This document shows positions 26,001 through 38,300 of a DNA stretch of 64,000 nucleotides, piece by piece. Source of the stretch: Dipetalonema caudispina (lineage: Eukaryota; Nematoda; Chromadorea; Rhabditida; Onchocercidae); the NCBI GenBank assembly GCA_013365325.1, contig JABVXV010000058.1, forward strand, positions 62,001-126,000, written 5' to 3'. Within the stretch, counting starts at the first letter, position 1; each line of letters begins with the position of its first letter. The notes beneath the pieces were generated by a model that worked only from the letters and a program-made list of their open reading frames with translations, searched no databases and was not told where the DNA came from. The position numbers were made by a program, and so were the translations under genes.

Positions 26001-28250
26001 GTTTATTCATATTCCCAATCCATTCTTCCTTATCCTTTCATTCATCAAAGATCAGTCACAATAAAAACAAGAAAAAATCTCTCCGTGCTATTCATCCGAA
26101 ATATAAATTTCCAAGTTTTCAAAATCACATACGGATGTAAGGTGCATAAATCTGATATGATTATGATAAATCACCTGTACTGTCAGGTACCAGATAATGT
26201 GAAACAATTGAAGAATCAGATGTAAATAGTAAACATTGACATCAATTACAGAGATTCTTACTAGCCTAGGGAATATCAGCATATATCGAAGCGCGGCGCA
26301 CTTGCTTCTAACCTTTAACCTTTAGTGTATGAACTAGTAAAATTACCGTATTTTACCAGTTGAATCATACTTGTATATCAAAAAACTCTTTATTCATACA
26401 ATGCTAATAGAAACTTCTTGAACAGTGCTCTCATTGCCCATTTTAACTGTCCATTTGATAAACGTCTTGTAAATTTTAAAATTCCATTTTCTCTGTAAAA
26501 ATTTCTTAAAGTTGGCGGGAAGAGAGATGTTGCATTGTTGCATTGAACATTGACGATAAATGATTTCTCGATATTCTGGGGGGAATTTGACTTAGGAGGT
26601 TTTGGAGTAGTAATGAAATAACAGTAAAAGGAGAAGAAACAGACTTGAAATAAAGCTGAATGTACTTCTTTTGTCCTTCGGCTACTTTTCTGCAAACTTT
26701 TGAATTTGGAGATGAAATCATTCACTATCTCCCAGTAATCATTCCTCTTTCCTAGCTATTCATTCTATTATATCATATCTTTTGTCAAAGAATTCTTCTT
26801 GTCACACTATGCCGAATCCAACAGTCAGAAACATTTGTCACTTCTATGCGATTATTTTCTGAGAAGAAATATTTTAGGTAGTTAGTGGAATTCCTTCCGT
26901 GAATAAAACTGTCATCATTCATGGTATTTTTGGTAGGATTTTAAGGGAATACAATGATAAAGCTGCCTTCGATTATAAATTAATCATGAAAATTTATCGA
27001 TGAACGAATCAAACGACCATCATTAAATTAGTTTAATAAGAATTTATGGATGATCGAATGAGACTATCCAAAAAGTCTGAGATCTGTCAGGTCAGAATGT
27101 TGCAGGCAATAACCTTGTAATATAGAATCAGAAGGTTGACAATCGGAATGGAATAATTCTGAAGCAACACAAAGAAACAGAAATAGAGACAGAAGCAGAT
27201 AATACTTCCAACAGGATCAAGAAAATATCGCATGTTTGGAATAAGGTGATGAAAATGGGTGCAGAAAATTTATAAAAATATAATGAAATTAGCACTCCAT
27301 TAATTGCTTCTAATGGATGGGAGGAAGGAGAGAGAATAGAAGGTCGTCTCTGTTTGGAAAGTTTAGAGGAATGGATAAGATAAGAGAGGAGAAGAGAAGA
27401 AATAAAGGTTGAACAGTCTATTCTTGAATGACAAGTTAAAACTATTCCATCAAATCATCACAAACATAGTCAATTCAAATTAGAGCAATGAGGAATGAAA
27501 TCCTTTGAAAACAAATTAAGTGGTGTCCCAATTACCTTATTTACAAATTTCCAAGAATCCATTTGAGCGTCGATTTAGGAAATAAGGATGATAATATATA
27601 AGGACATCCATTATTATTCAGCAATTGTTTCTTCCAAGTTTTTTTTTTTTCTTTAATTTCTGGATTTGAATCCCAAAGGGAGGCTTCAAATTCAAATGCT
27701 TTATTACAAACCAACCATAGAGAAGAATGGATTGACTAGAATGGTCATTTATTGTACCCTCTCCAATAAGTAATTTATGTTCATGGATGACAAAAAGATG
27801 AGCGAACTGTAGAAGGATCAATGCTATTAGCGCGTATCATCTATCAAATGACCAAAGATAAAAAAGGACATTTCGATTTCAAAGTAAGTTTTCTTCCATC
27901 TTTTCTTTCGGAAAATAGTGACAATATCATTTCGGATCTCAATCTATCAGTCCAAACAGGCATTGATCACTTAAAGAAATAGCTGTTGAAGAGCATCTAG
28001 AAGTCTTCAGCGACCTAAAACTAACGTGTTTTCACGTACGTTATTATCTAACATCGATATTATCTTTGAAAAAAGAAAGATGAGAGAAACTTCTTACCTG
28101 GGACTAGTGAATTATAAAAAAAAAGCGCAGTATGTGATATTATTACTTATTAATCATGCAATAACGCACTTACCCGATGATAATACCTTAGCTTAGCTCA
28201 CCTACAAGAGACAGGTAAGAGAGGACACATGTAATAGTGCCAAGTTAGGA
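20060..28250. other. long gene-poor interval
   Basis: About 8 kb without a confident gene. Open frames worth noting lie on the minus strand at 21738-21370 (122 codons, AT-rich, no domain), 23002-22811, 22806-22540, 23578-23297 and 26725-26390 (111 codons). None has recognisable motifs, and most lack convincing splice partners. Homopolymers of A or T (21030-21048, 25301-25311) are present. Confidence 0.35.
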
Positions 28251-28336
28251 CATAGAAGTGTCTTGCCCTCATACCACAACATGCCATGCGATCCAACTAT
28301 GCACACTATCTCTTCTGCCTTTACTTAATACCCTAT

Positions 28337-28374
28337 TACTACTATTGTTACTACTACTACTACTACTACAACAA

Positions 28375-28409
<35 letters not shown>

Positions 28410-28430
28410 AAATGCTGATGATGATGATGC
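28337..28430. repeat. compound trinucleotide repeat (CTA)n-(CTG)n-(GAT)n
   Basis: Runs of CTA, then six CTG, then GAT trinucleotides, with short interruptions. They lie in a GC/pyrimidine-richer island (28250-28800). Frames crossing it give poly-Leu on the plus strand and poly-Ser on the minus strand. These frames follow from the repeat and are not evidence of a gene. Confidence 0.9.
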
Positions 28431-28799
28431 TATAACTACCCCCTGGTGCAAGAGGACCCACCCGAGCTGTGTCAATAGTGGAATGAAGCCAGCACAGAAG
28501 TGAAGGCCAATGAGAGTGAGGCGCCACTGACCTTGTCTTCCACTCCACGCCACAAACAATTCACATTTGGTACTCGGTGCCATCGACGGCCGATACTACT
28601 ACTCCTACTACTACTACCTTCGTAGCAGCAGCTCGCTCTTGTTTCTTCCCATTGACCTTGATTTTTACTGCTATCGTCCTCTCTTCCCTCTACTCTCCTT
28701 CTATTACTATCATCTTATCCCCTCCCCTTACCTCACTGATACTGTTAATATTAGTAGTACGATGTACCTATATCAGAATAGGCCCTGACAGTTAGTATC

Positions 28800-31700
28800 T
28801 CATTAAGTATGCGCATATATCTATGTGTATGCATGAGTGAGTCCTCTTCCGATGAACCATTAGCCTAAGCTCGTAATATGGGACATAGGATACGGCAATC
28901 CTCATCTTTATGCTTGGCCTGAATAATTAATTATTTCTTATTTGTCGCACTTCGATCTTACAGCTCATACTTTTTTTATCCTTTCATTTTCAACTTTTTT
29001 TTCAGCTCTTATTGTATAATCACCCCAATAGATCTGATCAGAGTACAACATTAGACATTTCCGCTTAGATCCATCTGCCAGTTACCCCTAACAACTCATT
29101 CTCATTCAAAATTATCGTATACCTTCATTACCGATACTTGTCTTTGCTTTTAAACTCACTTGTATACCGTTGTCGAAACATTAATTTGTTATCGTTATAT
29201 AATATAATTTAATTTTGGCAAAAACTGTTGTTAACTTGTGGACAAAATCTGTGACGGGAAAATTGAATTCGACGTAGCGACCTTGGCAAAGGGTCGCTGA
29301 CTTCGTTGGATCTCAAACCAGTCGGTTTAAAATTGCCTCTAAAGGGACAAGTTTCACATTACAATCTTAAAAAGTGTAAAATTTAAATTTTTTCAAATTA
29401 GTTAGGATTATACTTGGATAACATCCATCTTTTAATAAAGTTCTTCTTAAATGGACCAATACAATCTCCTGTCCTGGAACTTCGGAAAATACGGCTAATG
29501 ATTTATTAAATTGACCGGTTGTTAAGTGGACAATATTATTTATTTTTTCAAGCATTGATGTGAGATAGGATTGTTAGCGGAAAAGTACCTCACGTTTGTT
29601 CATTTGGAGCATGATGGATGGATGGATCCGGTTGGGCGGTGCGACAAGTGACCGTTCTAATTTTTGGAGATGAAATAATTTGAAGTCCATAGCGAGGTCG
29701 GTCTCTCCTTTGAACTTCTCGCTCTTATAGGATAGGAAAGGCAGACCAGCACTGTCTTTATGAAATTTTCCGAATGTGGAATTTTAGATTTTCACCTTAG
29801 CATAATGTGGCCTTCCATAATTTACAACTTGTGGCCAGAAAAAAGAATTGAAACTCTTTCTTAGTAAATGACTTCCTTAGGTAACTGTTGAAATAAAGTG
29901 AAGAAATTTGAAGTAGTATTTCCTTTTGCATGGGCCAATTTCTTATTTCTTATCAGTTGATAAACGGTAGAAATGTGATCAAATATGTAAGGGTTGTCAC
30001 CTTCATAGGTTATTAGAATATCCTGCAAAACCTGGAAATGATACCACAGAAGTTTGAATGGAAAATCATGTGATTAGTGGAGTGATAATTGGCTTAATAT
30101 CGGCGGGATGAATGGATATAAAGTAACATTTGTCACCTTTCTGCTGTCATTTTAAACGCTTACGTGAAACAGTAAACGTGAATAGTTTATATTCTTGGAT
30201 GAGTTGAGTTCACGTTACGTGTAGCTAATCAATCACTCGTAAATTCCACTCATCCGTGTTTCGTTTACTGCAAAGCATCGCTATAATTATAGAAAAAAAA
30301 TCAATATGCTTATGACGCAAGGAAACTTAGATTGTAGCGGACATTCAAACGATCTTTAGTCTTTTGTTAAATTTAACAGAAATTAGAGAATCAGATAGAA
30401 TTTGAAATGAAAAATTCAAATAAGACAAGATATTGAAATTCCGTGATTTTATTTTTCGAACTTTTTGCTGTACTCATATACATCACAAGTGATATTATCA
30501 TCAGTAATAAGTAGCTGATAATTGGTTACATGATAAAGGAGAAGGTCAATATAGGTTCATTTCTACGATTTATGGTATAGGTCGTGTACTGTTAATTACT
30601 ACTATAGCATTATTACTCGTTGCTAAGTAATAACACTCAGTAGAGAGGTTAAAAATGTCGTTTTGTTTATGGTAAAACATTAGTAATGTGGAAGCTCAAA
30701 GGTTGTGTATGAAAGTTTGCTAGCAATAAGCAGTGGCGGTATTGGCATGGATGCTCACTTTCATTTTACTTTTCGTCAGCAATCTGACTAGACCGAAAAG
30801 AGATGCTCAATTCAATAAAACCGATACCGGATGCCATTAGGCACTATACGGCTGCACATATCAAATTTTAATTGCTCTTTGCAATGTTAGGATGCTGAGA
30901 CATTATCACTATGATATCATGGTGATAATCATGAGACATTATCATCATCGATGGTGCAAATTTATCATCACATTACTCTAGCTAACATTGTTATCGTCGC
31001 AATTTTTTGCTATGCTCATTTCGAGATATTCTGATAAAGTATACAAATTTTTGATAAATTTAGCGCCATCATAAGATTTTTTTACCAAGTAGAAGAGGGA
31101 TTCTTTCTTCCGCTATTCTTTTCCGTTTTGTTTTTTTTTTTTTCTTGTCCTCTCACTCTTTTTTGTTTTCTTTTTTCCAGTTTATGCTTCTTTACAGCAA
31201 ATACTTTTCAAAGGTTCTTTTTCAGGATCAGTATTTTAAGTATTTGTGTTTAAGGGTGAATAGTCGACATTGGAATGTTCACCTTATCAATGCCATATTA
31301 GATATATCACAGGTAGGTTAGTTACACTGATCAAATGCGGTACATTGACTTCACTGATTAGTGATGTTCTTCACGAATTGTCATTATTCGGACTGCTTCA
31401 AATTATAACATTTGATTATTCATACATTCCATTTCTATGTATCACGCTAATGTGTTCACAACTATACTCTTCAAATTTAGAATTTCTTGATTGTGTGCTC
31501 CGAATGTTTATTTTTACCTGTATTTTCCCAATGTATGAATAATTATCACTTCCTCAATTTATAGTATGATAAAGCTCATTAATCTTACCAATATGGTTTC
31601 TTGTATCGATATGCATGAAGTCCGACTTTTCAACTGATGCAATCTAATTTGACTGTGTCAAAAAAAAAATACCGGTTCACATATATACTTTTTTCCATCT

Positions 31701-32309
31701 GAAAATTTACAAAAATTATCAATAAATCTTTCAAAATCCTTAGAATGTTTTTACCTTTTACATTTGAACCAATGCAGCACAACAGTTAATATCGATTTCT
31801 GTGAATATTCCTTCATCTATCAATTTAGCTTTGCTGAAAAAACCTTTCATCAATACTTGTAATGCATAGAGTTTTTCGTATTTTACAAATTTTCTTAAAT
31901 CTTTTCTCGGTTTATATGAAACTTATAATTGCAGAAACGCCGTTTTATTTCAAAGATCGCTTCATCATTACGAATATTGATATGTGTTCTCACGTTTATT
32001 TATGTAAACATATATCTTCGTGATATTGCTGATTGTGTAATTATCAGATTAACTTCAGACTGCATTTCATTGCATGTTTGTAATGATCACTGAAGTTGAT
32101 AGGAAATACGTCATCGCTAAATTTGCAATTTTTGTTAATAATGCGGTAAATTATAAAAAATATGATTTTTTAGGGGTTTCCGGATTAATGTGAAATGCTC
32201 AAAAGTTGAAGTAGTTAGCCATTAATTTTTCCATTTCATCGCTGGTCTTTGTTTATGTAATCTACTGAAACAGACTGGGAAATAACCAGATTTCTTTGCC
32301 AATTCGGTC
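28800..32309. other. intergenic region upstream of the BED-finger gene
   Basis: No confident gene. It contains a 28-bp near-perfect palindrome (30902-30929) and a GC-richer patch at 29250-29345 with a small stem (AGCGACC/GGTCGCT). There is an Sm-site-like AATTTTTGGA at 29659-29668, a T-rich tract at 31131-31145, and a 29-codon frame with a signal-peptide-like start at 30751-30840. The promoter of the downstream gene should be near its right end. Confidence 0.35.
30902..30929. repeat. 28-bp near-perfect palindrome
   Basis: ATTATCAC at 30902-30909 and GTGATAAT at 30922-30929 are exact reverse complements. They flank the self-complementary core ATGATATCAT, with a single mismatched pair. It could extrude as a cruciform or bind a dimeric factor; no function is known. 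Confidence 0.75.
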
Positions 32310-35300
32310 ATGATCTCCACTAAAACGATGATAAAAGATGAGTTCACGAAAGCTAATAGTTTGGAATATGAAGATGATTGCGACATGGATGTGGAAAACG
32401 ACGATGGTGACTATTTTGAGAATTTTGAATATTTTACATGATTGTCGTTGTTATGTAATGCGTTCGTAGAGAAAGACAAAGAGGCGTTTGCAGTTGTAAA
32501 ATCCTTCAGGAAATTTAGGAATATATTGTTTAGGAAATTTCGTCCACTCAGAAGGTAAAATAGTATCCAAATCTGTTCAGAATGGAGAGTACTAGACAAA
32601 AAGTGACAGGTAATTTGTCGTGCAAATGTGCACTTACAGATATCAACCTTCTGTACATACTTCCATATTGATTCTTTTTTATCTTCTGCTTCCGAAAATT
32701 AGAAGCTCGTTATGTGATGAATTTTGCATTTAATTCAGGGTCGAGTGTTGATGGTACCAATGAAACGAAGGAAGAAAGCGAATCTACTAACGGTGAGATT
32801 CTGTTATTCATAGTTTCTTCTTAAGTGCTCACACATTATCCATCAATTCAATTCCTTCACTGTAAAATGTTCGGTACTATGAGATTTGGGCAAGAAGGCA
32901 ACTCAAATCAAATGACAAAACAGAACAAATTTTGAAAAATATATTTAAAGTTTAACAAATTTATCAAAAAGTAAACGAAATGATGTGAATTTAATTGGAT
33001 TGGACAAATCACTAGTGGAAGCATTGCGAAATCTAAAATACGATCCACATTTCTTTCAAAAAACTCACCGGTCGTCAGACCATTCTAATTTAGCCACTTA
33101 GCTGTTGGTCCGAGTTTAGAAAATGTTTCATATGTTTGATATTACTATAATACTACTTTTCCACATTGTGTTGGGTTAGTCGAATGATATTTGACAGGGA
33201 TGGAAGTAAGTGAGATGAATTGAAGTGAACTAAAATAAGAATAAAAAAGAAATTTGCAGATGCTGGAGAAGAGGAAAATGATGGAGGAACGGCAAGCACT
33301 TCAGGGAGTAATTTATTTCATACACAAGTATTTGCTACCCAACGTCATAAACCAAATCGGGAAGCGAAAATCCTCGAGACATCCATTGCTAATTTGAAGA
33401 AGAAATTGCAGACGCAAAGTCAAACAAATTTCTCAGCTTCTACTACTCATTCTCGTTAGCATCCTTTATATACAACCTATTTAGGATTCAGTACTTAGGT
33501 TATCTTCTGTTTTAGTCATTACCCGAGGCTCCTATTTAGCTTAGTTTACCCTCATATTTGAGTTATTTTACGGGTCAGTTTAATAAAATTTTATGATGAA
33601 ACGATGGAGCTAATATCTATCAACAAAGACGCGTAGCCAAACCAGAGAATGTTTATCATGTTGAGGCTGGGGAGATTTTTGGCCACTGATATTAGTGTGT
33701 GGTGTTTGTGTTTGTGAGTTTACCTGCCCAATAAGCAAGTATCCGATAGGAAAGATTCTACTAGGTGCGGGGATATATATTTACTTTTCTTCGAAATGAA
33801 AGAGGGATTCTCTTTGCAGTAGTTTTTTTAAGTTTGTGAAATTTGGTTCTATCTCATGAGATATTATAGATTATTGAAACTTTCTAGGTTTCTGAATTCA
33901 TGTCGAAGATGTCTGTGTTGTATTTGAAAATAATAGCTTCAGGTCTGAAAAGAGCGCCTGCAGATGCAGGATCAGCATCAGCGGTACGAGGAGCAGGAGA
34001 AGATCTCTCTCAGGTCACCTATCGTACAGCTTTACGAATTGCCAATGAAGGAAGTCCTTTAGAAATTGAAAATTATTCGGGAGATAGCTTCGATGAAGGA
34101 AGCCTAACAGCTGTTGGTAATGATTATATTCATGTAATTTGTTCTTCACTGCTGTCACTATTGAAATGTAACATTCTTTTATCAGCTACCTTTTGATTCC
34201 AGTAATATTAGTCATCGATTTTGCTTCAAAAGAGTTGATAAAAACGGATTGAGCTAAGAATAACTGCACAATTAGTGTGATCTGTAACAAAGCATTTTGT
34301 TTTAGAAAAAAGTTTGGCTGCTATGACGAAGTCGAAATACGGTACCTTTTCACGCAATCCGTTTCTTGATGTATATGATGATGATGATGATGACGGATCG
34401 AAAAACGACGCATTTCTGGATAGGATTTTTGGAGAAAGTGGTGAGCCCTTGCTAGTGTTTCATTTTTTTTTTTTTTTTCTTTTACATCTTGAATGATTCT
34501 AGAATTTTCATTCTAAGAGATAGAGTCAATTGTTATTTCAAGGAACAGATAATACTGGTTCAAAGAATTTCGATTTTTGTGATGTCAATGAGTCGTTTGA
34601 AAGTTCTTCGAATCCCGCTGCTTATATTTCTAAAGGTATGTTTTCTCTTTGGACTTTGTTCATTGTTTCAGCTGATTCGAACAACTGGTAACTGATAAAT
34701 CTTTGAAAAGTATGATCAGATAAATAGTGCATAATAATGCAGTAATGGTACTTCTGTCTCCACAGCAATTATCATCATCAAAATGATAAGATTTTCAGAT
34801 ATGACATTATCTGCAGCATTACGAAGAAAACGCCAACGTCGAAATCCCGTATGGCCCTATTTTATAGTGAAGGATGGAGTGGCGACATGCAAGCATTGTA
34901 ATTATAGTACAAAATCTGTGTTCAGCACTAATTTAAAAGTACACCTAAGGACACATCATCATGATCTCTTTGAAGAAGTTAGTTTTTAGAATGTAAATTA
35001 TCGGAATATTTTTTTTTTTTTTTTTTTTTTAGTTTTAAATTCCTTAGTGATATTCTAGTTCTTGAACAAAGAACATATGAGTGTAATAGAGCTGGTGAAG
35101 GAGGATTATAACTTCTCATCTGGGTTGGAAAAGATGATCAACATTAATTGAAACTGCTTGCTATTATGATGTTTGATGAGTTCGGGTCATAGTGCATTAG
35201 TAAAAGATTGGACTATAAAATAAGTTTGGTTGCAATGGAAGTCATTCTACTTTGTCTGAATCAAACAAACTTGTCTTCTTTGCGGAAAGATCGGAAGAGG

Positions 35301-38300
35301 TCCACTATGTTCCTAGATGAAAACATTTACAATAGTTGATTAAAACAAAAAGAGGAAGTATTGGTAGATGTGGGCGATTGATCTTTGCAGGACCAAATTG
35401 TCCCTTCATTCAATAGATGACAAAGTTGAAAATTTTTGAAGAGTAATTCAAAAATACACATATCGATGACAAAAAGATATCTACGCAGAGAATGATACGC
35501 GGCTTTTTTATTGAATTTTTTTTTTTTTTTTTTTTTTGCTGGTTTTATCAGAAACCTGGAAAATTTGGTAGAATCGTCAATACGGAGCAAAGAATTGCCT
35601 TGAAATGTCATTCTGAGGAAAATAAAGGAAGAGTCTTCTTCTTTCAGTTTTGCTAAGAAGTTATAGGGATATTGACTTTTTGGAGAATTAAGATCAGAAA
35701 TAAATGTAGAATTGAGATAAAATTTTGGATATCAAAATTCACTCTTCGATTATATGAAATAGAGAGATTCGAGTAAGGTGAACTGTCTATATGAATTGAA
35801 ATGTTTCTTTAGACGTGACCTCATCAACGCGTGATGTTATGACTGTAAAATATTTTGATAATTTGAGGGAAAATAGTAGCACACGGATCACCCCTGTCGA
35901 TTTCAAACAGATGCAGGAATCAGAGAAAGAAAGTGTAGTGAATTTTAAAGTCAGCGATGAATGAGATCTTCATGTCATATAAACTTTTAAAATGCTTAAT
36001 AGTTTTTTGGAAACATTGCAGGTGCTGAAAGCAGAGGAAGAACAACAAGAACAAATTACATTCCAAAATTCTTTCATGTCTCCATGTACGACAACAACAG
36101 TAGCAACAACAAAAACTCCTTATATGCATCACGTAACAACTACTGCCCTACCGGCAATTGGAAGGTGTAGTAGTAGTAGTAGTGGTAGTAATACTGGTAA
36201 TAGTAATATTAGCAATAATACACTTTCAAGTACGGGATCTAATTTAAGCAGTGCTGCAGTTCTACTAGGCATACTGAATCAGACCGGAAGCTTTCAGAGT
36301 GGTACGGTAGTTACTAACGCCACTACCGCTACCACTGGTATCACTACAATAAGTAATAGAACCCGCACATTACCTACTACACCTCGAAGTATTTTGGATT
36401 TCCCGAAAGCATTTTCGGAATCACAACTTCCATTAGATTATCTAAAAAGCACATCAGATCTCACGAGGAATTTGCCGGATTTTCTGAAAGTTATCTCAGA
36501 GGCTTCAATGAAATCTGCCGGAAGCACACCATTAAATCAGACAAAAGCGCTTCTTACTGGTGACAATGAAAAACTGAAAACACTCAATAAAATATCACAG
36601 AGTAAGTTAGAAATATAAAGGAATAATGAATTATTATTCATATCTCTCACTGCTCTCATATCTTAATTCTTATTGTCTAAACATCCATAATCTTTCCTAA
36701 TAAGCTTGAAAATGTTGGAAGTAATGTAAGGATGGGTTTCTATGCGTTTCCTTGTACTAATTACGGGACAAATCTAATGAAGCTTGCATATGTGACACTT
36801 AAAATTTGTTCATAAATCGGTTATATTTTCTCTCTTTTTATAATGGCAATAGATGCAAATTATTTCCATTTATTTGCATCATTTTTATTTGTCAAATTCA
36901 TATCTGAAATGAGGAGCAGTGAGATTCTATCATTTACTTTTCTACGTTAAATTGGAAGGATTCTCGAGGGAATTTTTGCTATATAATAATATTGTCCTCC
37001 TTTCTTCATGTTGGCACAAGCCTTCCTGACTTTCCAGGCTCCGCTTAATTTCCGTGTGAAGCTACTGATTATTCGAAGAAGCTGTTTTGCAGATCCACCA
37101 TCGTCTTATAATATAACTTATGCAAGTGGCAGAACTGACAAAATGATTCCCCCAGTGGGTAGTCAATCAGCAATTGTTTTAAAACGGAGGCGTTTGCGAA
37201 GACATCCTGTATGGCGATTTTTTAAAGATGTTGGTGATGGCAGTAAAGTAAGTAATTTCATCATAATTCATAAAATTTCATTTTCGTTTACACGAGTTTT
37301 GAATAGCAGATGTTCCGGGAATTTCTATCTAATAAATTTGATTATGTTATTTGCATAGTCTCTGTCTAGATTAATCTGAATGATCCAAAATTTCAAGAAT
37401 TTTGCAAATAGTTTCAAAGATACTGTTTATTTCAGACGGTAAAATGTGTTAATTGCCCATTCAGCACATCATCGCCGTTCAGTACAAATTTGAAAATGCA
37501 CTTAAAAGCACATCACAAAAGTGATTATCGATTGATTTTGATACTGGAATCACGACAACGTCTGGAAGAAGGAATCAGCCCTATCCCAGAATCGATTCAG
37601 GCTCCTTCATCTCCCTTAAAAAAGTAGGTTATAATTCGCAACTTATTTCTTTGTGAACAATCAAAAAGTGAGAACAGTTGAATTAGAATTAGAAATTAAA
37701 ATTACCGCGAATGATGGTCACGAATCGGACTACCATAGTTCATGACATCGAATATAATGATTCTCTTTCTCCTTATCTGTGAATTTTCTTCAATAACTGC
37801 TCTTTTTATGGTGAAAGGGATGGAATGCTTCTATGGTATGATTTATTCTAAGAAAGTAAACAAAAGTTTAGACCTTTCTAGTACCGAGAGATAATAAACT
37901 ATCCTTTCAATCGCTGAGAATTTACTTAGATTACTGACATTCTTTTAGTCAGGTGAACAATCACACTTTCTACCTGTATCCATTGGTGCTTTTCCTGGAA
38001 AATTCTCTTATTATATGTTGAGTCGTTGTATAAGCAAAATAAGGTGTAATAGACCCATGTTGAATTTTCAGAGCAGATTAGGGGAAGTAAAATGGTGAGA
38101 TAATTGGTCATGCAGTCAACCTGTTTATGTTTTTACGTTAGATATAACATATAAGTTTAAGCTGAATACTCATTTCAATACGAAGTTAAGAAGTCATCAC
38201 TGCTAGTAATCGATTGAAATTGGATAGTCTAACCTACTATTACACAGGTAATAGGAGGATTAAGTGTATTTTTTCCTTTCCACTTTTCGTACTTAAATTA

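Noticed and set aside
28258..28795. Poly-Leu and poly-Ser open frames on both strands
   Set aside because: They follow mechanically from the CTA/CTG/GAT repeats and pyrimidine bias.
29367..29555. Minus-strand frame resembling a retroelement integrase tail (GQEIVLVHLRRTLLKDG)
   Set aside because: Too short and motif-poor to assign, and no neighbouring element domains were found.
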